This document shows, piece after piece, positions 16,579 to 24,693 of a stretch of DNA of 64,000 nucleotides. The notes beneath the pieces were generated by a model, which was given only the letters and a program-made list of their open reading frames with translations, did no database searches and was not told the origin of the DNA. The DNA is from Bradyrhizobium japonicum USDA 6 (GTDB taxonomy: Bacteria; Pseudomonadota; Alphaproteobacteria; Rhizobiales; Xanthobacteraceae). The stretch covers positions 3,140,001 to 3,204,000 of the forward strand of contig NC_017249.1 in the NCBI RefSeq assembly GCF_000284375.1, in the 5' to 3' direction. Position numbers and translations under genes: made by a program. How positions within the stretch are numbered: the stretch's first letter is position 1; each line of letters begins with the position of its first letter.

Positions 16579-17520
16579 TCACCCGATCGTTCTCCTGATC
16601 ACGTCGATCCAGTTCGTCGAGCCGATCTTGGTCAGGAGCTCGCGCGAGTAACCGTGTCCTTCGAGGGCCGCATAGAGTGCCCCAAGTCCTGCCGCGGAGC
16701 CGATTTCTTCGGGGACGATGGCGCCGTCGAAGTCGGACCCCAGTCCGACGTGGTCCTCGCCGAGCTTCTCGAGCAGATAATCAAGTTGGCGAACCATGAG
16801 GTCGATCGGCGTATCGGGGCGCATCTGCCCGTCGCTGCGCAGGAAGCAGGTCGCAAAGTTCAAGCCTAGCATGCCTCCGCTGTCGCGAATGGCGGCAAGC
16901 TGGCGGTCAGTGAGATTGCGTGGAGACGGGCAAAGGGCGTGGGCATTGGAGTGGGTCGCGACAAGTGGAGCCTTCGAGAGTCGTGCGACGTCGAAGAATC
17001 CCTTTTCGGTGATGTGCGAGAGGTCGACCATAATCTTCAGCTCGTTACAGGCCTGAACAAGGCGCCTGCCGGCTGCAACCTCAAGCAGATGCAAATCCTC
17101 GTCGATCGCATCTGCGCCCTCGAGATGAAGGATCACGGCGAGTGACTGGCGATCGATCGCCGCTTCAATGTCGGACGATGTCGTGCAAAGCGCGACCCGT
17201 CCGTTCGATCTGCGGATGACACGCATCAACGTGGCAATCATCGCGAAAATTGGAGGCTGGGCTTCGCCCAGCGTCAATCGGGGTGGCATGTCGAGAGCGT
17301 AACTTTCTCCCGTCATGTTGTTGAAGTCGGTTGGGGCCGCCACCGAGGGCGAATAGAGTGCAAAGAAGCCGCCGACAAAATGCCCCGCTGCCGCCTTTGG
17401 CAGGTCGATGTGACCCTTGGGTCCGCCAGCGAGAAATTCTCCGACCGGATCAACAGACGTCGATCTCAATAGCCGCAGGAGGGCGTCATTGTGACCATCA
17501 AACGTCCTGATCGGAGTCAT
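16579..17520 (-). CDS. Membrane-dipeptidase-family protein (peptidase M19)
   Basis: 313 residues. Zinc-site motifs of the amidohydrolase-like M19 fold are present: DGHNDA near the N-terminus, the bridging Glu in LHLEGADAI, the His pair region ATHSNAHAL, and SDFDG near the C-terminus. No signal peptide. Between DLHLLEV and AAGRRLVQACNEL the stretch that normally carries the LGLTWNRxN-type loop is absent, so about 35-40 residues seem deleted in frame. Activity is uncertain. It cleaves dipeptides in related proteins. It is divergent from the metallo-beta-lactamase gene. Confidence 0.8.
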   Translation of the reverse strand: MTPIRTFDGHNDALLRLLRSTSVDPVGEFLAGGPKGHIDLPKAAAGHFVGGFFALYSPSVAAPTDFNNMTGESYALDMPPRLTLGEAQPPIFAMIATLMRVIRRSNGRVALCTTSSDIEAAIDRQSLAVILHLEGADAIDEDLHLLEVAAGRRLVQACNELKIMVDLSHITEKGFFDVARLSKAPLVATHSNAHALCPSPRNLTDRQLAAIRDSGGMLGLNFATCFLRSDGQMRPDTPIDLMVRQLDYLLEKLGEDHVGLGSDFDGAIVPEEIGSAAGLGALYAALEGHGYSRELLTKIGSTNWIDVIRRTIG

Positions 17521-17793
17521 GTGTTCACGCTCGTCGTGCTTGGGGTATGGGCTTCGCCACTGAAGCTCAATTCGGTAAGCGATAATAGAAGCAAGCTCGG
17601 CATCGGCACGTTACCCGTAAGGCAACGAACAATCCGTATGTCGGCACGCGAGCGGCGATCACGAGCTTCGGGCTCATATCCACCACTACGCGGAGGGCAT
17701 AGCCAGCGTCGATGCCTCCAATCGACGCCATGGGTCTCCGCGAGGTGTGGGCGCCCGCCTAGATCATCACCTATCCAACCTCAGGAGATATCT

Positions 17794-18552
17794 ATGCGCA
17801 AAATACGCCTGCCAATTGCCCTTGTTCTTCAAGTATTTCTCTACGGAACGTCGCCGAGCTTGGCTCAGTCGATGGCGCCAATACCGCACGTCGCGGTGCA
17901 GGGCGCCGATCTCTATCGCTTCCGGGTCGGTGCGGTCAACGTCATCGCCTTGTCAGACGGCACGGTGCCGCAGGACCTGTATGCCCTGCTGACCAACACC
18001 ACTCAAGCGAAGACGGACGCCCTTCTCGAGGTGAGCTTTCTGCGCAATCCGATCGAGGCGTCGATCAACGTGTTCCTGATCGCGCTGCCTGATCGCCTCG
18101 TGCTCGTCGATACAGGTTCTGGCGAGCTCTTTGGGCCAGGAAACGGTGGCAAGCTCCTATCCAGTCTTGCGGCGGCCGGCTACCGGCCGGAGCAGATCAC
18201 CGACATTCTGATCACCCACGTCCACACCGACCACAGCGGTGGCCTGGTCGAAGGCCAGAGGATCGTATTTGCGAACGCGACGGTCCGTGTCGGAAAGCCG
18301 GATGTCGACTTCTTCCTGAACCCGGCGAATTCCGCCGAGTCAGGTTACGACCGCAAATACTTCGACGAGGCGATCAAGACTCTCAAGCCCTATGTGGACG
18401 CCGGAAAGGTCGCTGCGTTCTCGAGCTCCACGGAAGTCGTCCCCGGTATTTCAAGCTCGTCGAAAGGTAACATCGTCGACTTCCAGAGCGCGTCCGCACC
18501 GCGCCTCAAGGGCCGCCTTCTCCTCAGGAGATCGTCGAGGAGGTGGAGATGA
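17794..18552 (+). pseudogene. Metallo-beta-lactamase fold hydrolase, C-terminally truncated
   Basis: Starts at the ATG at 17794 (AGGAG upstream) with a signal peptide (IALVLQVFLYGTSPSLAQ). The zinc motif HVHTDHSGG is intact, preceded by LVDTGSGELFGPG. After VVPGIS the expected continuation with the second His and the C-terminal metal ligands is missing; an unrelated Ser/Arg-rich tail follows to 18552. The domain is therefore about 60% complete and probably inactive. The junction near 18455 looks like a deletion or recombination point. A periplasmic, lactonase-like or quorum-quenching-like relative is the usual annotation for the full-length family. Confidence 0.75.
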
Positions 18553-18710
18553 CGCCGCAGGAGATGTGCCGTCAATTACGTCAACAGGCGCATCCGACAC
18601 GATGGAAGCGCGAGGGGCGTCCGGCATGAAGCGCTGGCGGCGAATTCACATGAAGCGCGACCGGCAGCGGCTGGCTGCCCCTTCCGGCGGGCTTCATCTT
18701 TCCCACGAAA

Positions 18711-18959
18711 TCACCTCGATGGGTGCAAATCGCCTTGAAGCCAGCGGCCAAGGGCCTTGGACTTCATGGGGTCTTCATATGCAGCAAGGGTCTCAAAGAC
18801 CTGATTGCAGACAGCGCATTTGAACGTATGCAAGTCGAGGTCCCTGGCGGGGTCTGGCTCGATGCTGACGAGCATCATCGCGGCGTAGCACTTCGGACAG
18901 GCGGGGCGCTCAAATGGAGCCGGAAGAACGGCGGACGACAGGTGCTGAGATTGGGCCAT
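18711..18959 (-). CDS. Small zinc-ribbon protein
   Basis: 82 residues with CPKC (about 20-23) and CAVC (47-50), a four-Cys zinc ribbon separated by a beta-like stretch (MMLVSIEPDPARDLDLHTFK). The protein at 46838 has the same design (CPKC...CSNC) and is a relative. Preceded by the seventh-type promoter cassette (18979-19068), 19 nt before the ATG. Likely a cytosolic nucleic-acid or protein-binding adaptor; role unknown. Confidence 0.75.
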   Translation of the reverse strand: MAQSQHLSSAVLPAPFERPACPKCYAAMMLVSIEPDPARDLDLHTFKCAVCNQVFETLAAYEDPMKSKALGRWLQGDLHPSR

Positions 18960-18978
18960 GGGTGCTTCCCCACAAATA

Positions 18979-19068
18979 GGCGGGAGCACAAAACTCTCGG
19001 TCACCGGTAATGCCGAGTGCGGGACCGGTGATGGTGCAACTATGCGCCCCAGGGAAGTCAAACGCGAG
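18979..19068 (-). promoter_or_regulatory. 90-bp promoter/leader cassette, copy f
   Basis: Minus strand: CTCGCG, CATAGT, 6 nt, ATCACCG, 19 nt, CGGTGACCGAGAG, TTTT, GTGCTCCCGCC. The TCACCG/CGGTGA repeat is exact. Unlike most copies it serves a zinc-ribbon gene rather than a membrane peptide. Confidence 0.7.
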
Positions 19069-19262
19069 CTAATTCGAGCCCTGGCACCAACCGCTGGCGG
19101 GCTTTTCACGGGGGCACCGTGGCGCGCGCGAGCTACCGCGCGTCATGGGTGCGGAAAAGCAGAAGCGCGGGTCGCGCAGAATGAGCGACTGCCAGCAGCT
19201 GGCTGCTCACGCAAGGCGGCGAAAGGCGCACCTGAACAGGAAGACCCGCTAACTGATCAGCT

Positions 19263-19490
19263 TTATCTGGATCGTCCCGGCTTAGGCGCCGGGCGCTGGT
19301 TCGCTTTGGAGATTTGCGTTCGAGTCTCTCGTGCTTCCTTGGCCAATCTCAGTTCCTTGAGGCGCGCCATGTTTTCGCGAATATCAACGGCATTTTTTGC
19401 CTCTTCTTGCAAGACCACCTCGCGATGCGCGACCGCAAGGCGCTCTCGGTTCGCTTTGGCAGCGCGATGAAGTTCCCGATCGTCACTCAT
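19263..19490 (-). CDS. Charged coiled-coil hypothetical protein, 75 aa
   Basis: 75 residues, highly charged and helical from end to end (RELHRAAKANRERLAVAHRE; RENMARLKELRLAKEARE), with a basic Pro-rich tail. Likely a short coiled coil. The ATG at 19490 has GGAGACC upstream; the longer frame to 19541 is not supported. No known domain; small proteins of this pattern occur in rhizobia. The upstream region 19491-20060 holds no other gene that I can support. Confidence 0.7.
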   Translation of the reverse strand: MSDDRELHRAAKANRERLAVAHREVVLQEEAKNAVDIRENMARLKELRLAKEARETRTQISKANQRPAPKPGRSR

Positions 19491-20062
19491 CTTATGGTCT
19501 CCGGCCTCGACATGCGGCTTGGAACGGTTAGCGGACCTCATTAGGCGCTCGGTTGAGGGCAGGAAGGCGCCCGCTTAGGGCTTTGCAAACCCGTCCGATG
19601 GTTTCACGGGCGTATCTCAATGTCGCGCCCATCGGTGCCTCAGTCCCAACAGCGTTCTCTAGGGCCACCGGCATCATCCGCCTTCTGTTCGGCGCGGGCG
19701 GCCTAATTCGCGCAAGGAAGGCTCCTCTTCCGGAGCAGTCGACGGGTCGATCGTCTGGGCTGTGGTGGCGACCCTGCAACGATCAGCGCCACGAACAATC
19801 TCTTCATGGCTCATAGCACGTGCCGGCTGAGAAGTCTGACTTTGTTTCGTCGTCGCCTCATGGGAGTGAACGATTCAATTCAACTCTGCGGGTACGGCGA
19901 GGGCGACGACCGCCAACGGAGGCAGCCTAATGCTGCGGGGTCCCTATTTCGATAGATCAGGGAGGCGCAGAACAGTTGCTTGGTTGTGGAGCGAACCTCA
20001 ATCGCCATTCGGGACGTTCGTGGAAGCTGCTCCGGACTTCGAATTCGAGCCAACGACTCGCA

Positions 20063-20212
20063 TCACTCGATGACCTCGTCGCTTTGTGCAAGAAGCATCG
20101 CCCGGCACTCCGAGGCGGAGAGCCCTGCAAATTCGCTCTCGCTGCTGTTCCTCGACGTTTTAGCGCTCGCTATTCCCAGGACGTAAGCGTAGAGTTGCTC
20201 ATCACCGCCCAT
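20063..20212 (-). CDS. Possible small protein, 49 aa
   Basis: An ATG at 20212 gives MGGDEQLYAYVLGI and ends FAGLSASECRAMLLAQSDEV. The ending looks like a conserved small-protein motif, but there is no paralogue in the window and the ribosome site is weak. It overlaps the promoter cassette read in the opposite direction. Uncertain. Confidence 0.35.
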   Translation of the reverse strand: MGGDEQLYAYVLGIASAKTSRNSSESEFAGLSASECRAMLLAQSDEVIE

Positions 20213-20256
20213 CCTGCGGCTTTCACCGGTGACTGAGGGTAACGAACGCTCCCGCC
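20166..20256 (+). promoter_or_regulatory. 91-bp promoter/leader cassette, copy g
   Basis: CTCGCTATTCC at 20166-20176 is identical to copy d. TCACCG (20202-20207) and CGGTGA (20227-20232) are 19 nt apart. ACGCTCCCGCC closes the cassette at 20256. The peptide ATG at 20280 follows with AGAGGAG. Confidence 0.7.
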
Positions 20257-20279
20257 GAAAGAAAGGAAGAGGAGCGTGG

Positions 20280-20381
20280 ATGTCTCGATCTCGTTTGGCA
20301 GCCGACTGGATCGTGTCGCCGGTGATCTTCCTGCTGTTTCCTGTGCTCCTGGTATTTGCAGCGGTTGTCCCGCGTGGATAG
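20280..20381 (+). CDS. 33-aa single-pass membrane peptide
   Basis: MSRSRLAADWIVSPVIFLLF followed by PVLLVFAAVVPRG: a basic head, one membrane helix and a short tail. It resembles the 15169/48743/53010 peptides in layout (W-V-P/S-P-V/L then an F-rich helix) but not closely in sequence. A strong AGAGGAG site and the cassette upstream support it. The next gene starts 10 bases after its stop, so the two are probably translated from one mRNA. Confidence 0.75.
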   Translation: MSRSRLAADWIVSPVIFLLFPVLLVFAAVVPRG

Positions 20382-20391
20382 CGCAACACGA

Positions 20392-20571
20392 ATGCAATAC
20401 CTGGTTGGCGGCCACAATGGAGCCGGCCGCGTCAATCTGAGTCGCGACACGGTGGCTGCCGCCTTGAAGAAGGCGCGGGAGCTCTTGCAGGAAGGCTATA
20501 TGGACGTGCGGATCTGCACGCCGCGAGGCCAGATCCTGCTGCCTGACGAGTTCGATAAGCTCGAAGCCTGA
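20392..20571 (+). CDS. Conserved hypothetical protein, 59 aa
   Basis: Starts MQYLVGGHNGAGRVNLSRD, then a helix (AAALKKARELLQEGYMDV) and RICTPRGQILLPDEF. A compact soluble domain. The conserved-looking RxCTPxGQxLxPDE ending suggests a known small rhizobial protein type, but I cannot assign a function. Tight spacing after the membrane peptide suggests co-expression under the cassette at 20166. Confidence 0.7.
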   Translation: MQYLVGGHNGAGRVNLSRDTVAAALKKARELLQEGYMDVRICTPRGQILLPDEFDKLEA

Positions 20572-20840
20572 GGGAACAGCTGTGCTGCCGCGCCAGAGCA
20601 AACGGCGGGCAGACGGTTTTCGCCTCGGCAGAAAGAAAACGTTGCGGGATGATCGGCGTGAATATTGTGCGGAAAGGCAGCTGGACAAAGAGACGGCGAC
20701 CTTAGTCGAGGAGCGCGCTGTCGACGCGTCGCTGCCGCTTTGCAACAGCAACTCGGATTTTGCGGCAACGCCGCCGTGTCTGTTCTGGTCGACTATCGAG
20801 TTTGATCGTAATGGATGGCTGCGCCTATGAAAGGCCGGAC

Positions 20841-21245
20841 ATGTTCAAGTCTAAACAATATCGTGCAGAAGCGGCCAAATACGGCGAACGGGTCAAGGGT
20901 TCGACCGATCTGGATGAAGGCCGCAAACTTCAGGAACTGCAGGACCGCCTCGTCTCGCTTGCTGATAACGAGCAGAGACTGGCGGACGACTACCACGACG
21001 CAGTTCATGTCATAGGCCCGGACCAATCTCGCGGCGCGGCCCTTGCAAGCGAAGAGGAACGCGTTCTGCGCTGTCTTGGCGCGGCTGTCATCATGCAATG
21101 GAACGCTCTGCCGACGACGTTGCAGCGGGAGATCTTCGACACCGCTGGATCGGTCGGCAAGTTGCTGGAGACGGCGGAGCTTCGTGGGCAGATCGCGCGA
21201 TTTCTGCACAAGCACAAGAATGACGCGAACGGCAACGAACATTGA
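20841..21245 (+). CDS. Conserved hypothetical protein, 134 aa
   Basis: N-terminal part: MFKSKQYRAEAAKYGERVKG and LADNEQRLADDYHDAV, a helical motif common in uncharacterised bradyrhizobial proteins. C-terminal part: RCLGAAVIMQWNALPTTLQR, then EIFDTAGSVGKL, then RFLHKHKND. The C-terminal half is nearly identical to the protein at 39805-40206, whose N-terminal half is quite different. This looks like a two-module family with swapped or shortened heads. AAAGG precedes the ATG. Soluble; function unknown. Confidence 0.75.
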   Translation: MFKSKQYRAEAAKYGERVKGSTDLDEGRKLQELQDRLVSLADNEQRLADDYHDAVHVIGPDQSRGAALASEEERVLRCLGAAVIMQWNALPTTLQREIFDTAGSVGKLLETAELRGQIARFLHKHKNDANGNEH

Positions 21246-21440
21246 TGAAGGCACGCCCGTCTTTATGAACGCGCAAAGGTTGTTATCGGATGCCGGAGTA
21301 GCCACCTGATGGAGGACACGATCGGATCGCGGTGACAGCGCGCGTCGCGAGCGCGACGTTTTTTAGCCACGCCAGATCTTACCGACCGCACCGACCAACA
21401 GCAGTCGCTTCGAGATGCGCGTCAAGGGTAAGGACAATCC

Positions 21441-22379
21441 ATGACCATCGAACATGCCTCGGTGCAGGTTGCGCGCAAACCATGGGGGGTCGCAGACATC
21501 CGACCATGGAGCTGCATCGACGTTTCGGGCGACCCCGTCGGGGAGTTGTGGTTCGAGCGCATCGATAAAGATGCACCAGGCTCCGCCCTGCTGCTCAAGC
21601 TCCTGTTTACCAGCCAACCTCTGTCGATCCAGGTCCACCCCAACGATGAATTCGCGCACGCCATCGATTTGCCGAACGGGAAGACCGAGGCATGGTACAT
21701 CCTGTCAGCAGCGCCGGGCGCGCGGGTAGCGCTGGGACTGACGCGGCGCCTCACGCCGCAGGCGTTGCGCGCAGCGATCAGGGACGGCTCGATCGCCGGT
21801 CTCGTGCAATGGCGCCCTGTTGCGAAGGGCGACTTCATCTGCGTCCCCGGCGGCACAATCCACGCCATCGGCGCCGGTATCGTGCTCGCCGAGATTCAGC
21901 AACGCAGCGATACGACATTCCGCCTGTTCGACTTTGGCAGGCACCGCGAGCTGCACGAAGACGACGCGGTGGCCGCTTCCGTCGCCGGGCCATCCCAGGC
22001 TCAATCCGCTCCGCGGCGTCTCACGGACGCACGAAGAATTCTCGTCGCGAGCCCACAATTCGTGCTCGAGCGGGTCGATTTCCAGGCCAATTCGCAGTGG
22101 GCGCTCGATGCCAACCGGGAAACCTGGATGCTCGTGATCGAGGGGAAGGGGCGCATCGGGCATACGGATGCGACCGTCGGTGACGCGATCTTCATTGAGG
22201 CAGACAGCGCCGGCATCGCGATTGGCCCGGACGGAATGAGCGGCCTGGTCGCCTATCCGGGACCGGATCCCATGGTTTCGCTGATGCAGGACTGCACCGG
22301 ACGAGCGACCAAGTCTCCCGATGCATCCACCGGCACGGGCTCCAGGAAATCGGGCAAGATCATCGAGGCACAGACATGA
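21441..22379 (+). CDS. manA: Class I mannose-6-phosphate isomerase
   Basis: 312 residues of a cupin-type phosphomannose isomerase. Zinc ligands are visible in SIQVHPND, the Glu of GKTEAWYIL, and the His of GGTIHAIG, with EIQQRSDTTFRLFDFGR following. It interconverts mannose-6-P and fructose-6-P in the cytoplasm. It overlaps the glycosyltransferase by four bases (ATGA), and the GH130 gene follows, so the three form an operon dealing with mannose or mannosides. The C-terminal tail after MQDCTG is Ser/Gly/Lys-rich. The upstream 195 bases hold no recognised promoter box. Confidence 0.9.
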   Translation: MTIEHASVQVARKPWGVADIRPWSCIDVSGDPVGELWFERIDKDAPGSALLLKLLFTSQPLSIQVHPNDEFAHAIDLPNGKTEAWYILSAAPGARVALGLTRRLTPQALRAAIRDGSIAGLVQWRPVAKGDFICVPGGTIHAIGAGIVLAEIQQRSDTTFRLFDFGRHRELHEDDAVAASVAGPSQAQSAPRRLTDARRILVASPQFVLERVDFQANSQWALDANRETWMLVIEGKGRIGHTDATVGDAIFIEADSAGIAIGPDGMSGLVAYPGPDPMVSLMQDCTGRATKSPDASTGTGSRKSGKIIEAQT

Positions 22380-24661
22380 CGTCGCTCCGCCGCATCGCCC
22401 TTATCGGCAACTCGCTGCCTCGCCGTTGCGGAATCGCAACCTTCACGACGGACCTGCAGAGAGCGATATCGGCGTCACGCCCTGATCTGGAAACCTGCAT
22501 CGTGGCGATGACCGATCGCGGCCAGGCCTACGAGTATCCGCCGGCGGTCGCTTTCCAGATCAAGGACGACAATGTCGAAGACTACCTGCGTGCAGCGGAT
22601 TTCCTGAATGCCGGCCGGTTCGATACCGTGTGCCTGCAGCACGAATTCGGCATTTTCGGCGGCGAAGCCGGCGCCCATATCCTCCCGCTGCTGGCGCGCC
22701 TGACCATGCCGGTCGTAACGACGCTTCATACCGTATTGGCCAACCCGTCAGCCAAGCAACGCGCGGTCATGGAGCGCATCGTCGATGCGTCGTCGAAGGT
22801 GGTGGTGATGGCCAACAAGGCTCGCGAGCTACTGCGCAGCGTCTACCTCGTGCCGGACGACAAGATCGAGGTGATCGCCCACGGCATTCCCGATGTCGCC
22901 TTTGCCGGGCCCGATGCGGCGAAGGCCAGGCTCGGATTTGACGGCAAGTCGGTCATTCTGACGTTCGGGCTGCTGTCCCCCAACAAGGGCATCGAAGTCA
23001 TGATCGATGCAATGCCCTCGATTCTGAAACACCGCGCGAATGCGGTGTATGTCGTGCTCGGCGCAACGCACCCCAATCTGGTTCGAGACCAGGGCGAAGC
23101 CTATCGTGAAAGTCTGATGGCGCGGGTCCGCGCGCTGGGCGTCGAGGACCACGTGGTGTTCCTCGACCGGTTCGTAGATCAGGCCACGCTGCTCGAATTC
23201 ATCTCGATGTGCGACGTCTATGTCACGCCCTATCTCAACGAGGCCCAGATGACCTCTGGAACCTTGGCTTACAGTTTTGGGCTCGGGAAGGCGGTGGTGT
23301 CGACGCCCTACTGGCACGCACGCGAGCTGCTTACTGACGGATGCGGAGTTCTGGTACCATTCGGCGATGCGGCGGCGATCGGCGGTGAAATTGCCAAACT
23401 GCTCACCGACGACCCGCGCCGGCAAGAGATGGGCCAACGCGCATACGCCATGAGCCGGATGATGACGTGGGAACGCACGGCCGAGCGTTACATGTCCGCC
23501 TTCGAGGCCGCGCGGCAGGGTCATCGGCTCAAGGTCTTTGCGCGTCCCGATTCCGGCGCGCCGGAACCACGCGGCCCCGCTGCGCCCGACATGCAGATCG
23601 GCCATTTCATGACGATGTGCGACGACATCGGCTTGTTCCAGCACGCGGTTCAGTCGGTGCCGGATCGCTCGCACGGCTATTGCGTCGATGACAATGCCCG
23701 GGCGTTGCTCTTGGCCTGCGCCCTCAACAATCCCGGCGAACAGGCGTTGCCGGAAATCCTGACGACCCGCTTTGCGGCGTTCGTGCAGCATGCGTGGAAT
23801 CCCGACATCAGGCGATTTCGCAACTTCATGGGCTTCAACCGAACATGGCTCGAGGACAGAGGCTCGGAAGACAGTCACGGGCGGACGCTATGGGCATTGG
23901 GCGAGGCGGCGCGCGGAGACGCAAGCCCGTCGCGGCGCAGGTGGGCCACCGATTTGTTCGCCCAGGCTTTGTCGACGGCCGAGAGCTTCAGCTCGCCCCG
24001 CGCGTGGGCGTTCATGCTGCTAGGTCTGGACGCTTATTGCACTGTTGCTCCGGATGATCTCCACGCGAGGGAAGTCCGGCATGCGCTTGCTGACAGGTTG
24101 ATGTCCTGTCTTGCGTCGGTAGAGACGCCGGACTGGGTGTGGTTCGAGGAAGGGCTCGCTTACGACAACGCGCGATTGCCGCAAGCCTTGATGCTGACAG
24201 GGATGACGACTCAAACGCCGCAATACCGCGATGCCGGATTGCGCTCATTGCGCTGGCTGATGACGCAGCAGACGAGCGTGGCAGGTCATTTCCGGCCGGT
24301 GGGCACCGCCAGCTTCGGCGAACAGCGGCAACATCCCCGCGCCTTCGATCAGCAACCCGTGGAAGCCACGGCAACAATCGCTGCCTGCCTGACGGCGTGG
24401 CGTGCGGACGGCGATGCCGAGTGGAAAACCATGGCCATGCGCGCCTTTGGCTGGTTTCTGGGCAGCAATGATCTGTCCGTAGCACTGGTCGATCCGCACA
24501 CCGGGAGCTGCCGCGATGGATTGCATCCCGATCGCGCCAACGAAAACCGTGGAGGCGAGTCGGTCGTCTGCTATTTGCTTGGACTTGCGGAGATTCGTCA
24601 GCTCGCGCGCGTCAACACCAGCCTGAACAAGCCCACGTCCTTACGCGCCGTGGGCGCTTGA
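22376..24661 (+). CDS. GT4-family glycosyltransferase with C-terminal helical domain
   Basis: 761 residues. Residues ~1-380 form a GT-B glycosyltransferase of family GT4: PRRCGIATFTTDLQRA at the N-terminus, HEFGIFGGEAG, then the donor-site half with TFGLLSPNKGIE and EAQMTSGTLAYSFGLGKAVV (acid followed by TSGT). Residues ~400-750 form a separate, probably alpha-helical domain with HGYCVDDNARALLLA, HGRTLWALGEAARG and LPQALMLTG, which I cannot assign to a numbered family. Translationally coupled to manA upstream and followed directly by GH130. A GDP-mannose donor is plausible from context. Nothing suggests secretion. Confidence 0.85.
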   Translation: MTSLRRIALIGNSLPRRCGIATFTTDLQRAISASRPDLETCIVAMTDRGQAYEYPPAVAFQIKDDNVEDYLRAADFLNAGRFDTVCLQHEFGIFGGEAGAHILPLLARLTMPVVTTLHTVLANPSAKQRAVMERIVDASSKVVVMANKARELLRSVYLVPDDKIEVIAHGIPDVAFAGPDAAKARLGFDGKSVILTFGLLSPNKGIEVMIDAMPSILKHRANAVYVVLGATHPNLVRDQGEAYRESLMARVRALGVEDHVVFLDRFVDQATLLEFISMCDVYVTPYLNEAQMTSGTLAYSFGLGKAVVSTPYWHARELLTDGCGVLVPFGDAAAIGGEIAKLLTDDPRRQEMGQRAYAMSRMMTWERTAERYMSAFEAARQGHRLKVFARPDSGAPEPRGPAAPDMQIGHFMTMCDDIGLFQHAVQSVPDRSHGYCVDDNARALLLACALNNPGEQALPEILTTRFAAFVQHAWNPDIRRFRNFMGFNRTWLEDRGSEDSHGRTLWALGEAARGDASPSRRRWATDLFAQALSTAESFSSPRAWAFMLLGLDAYCTVAPDDLHAREVRHALADRLMSCLASVETPDWVWFEEGLAYDNARLPQALMLTGMTTQTPQYRDAGLRSLRWLMTQQTSVAGHFRPVGTASFGEQRQHPRAFDQQPVEATATIAACLTAWRADGDAEWKTMAMRAFGWFLGSNDLSVALVDPHTGSCRDGLHPDRANENRGGESVVCYLLGLAEIRQLARVNTSLNKPTSLRAVGA

Positions 24662-24693
24662 ATTTCCCTTTCATCCAGCGACCTGAGGATACC

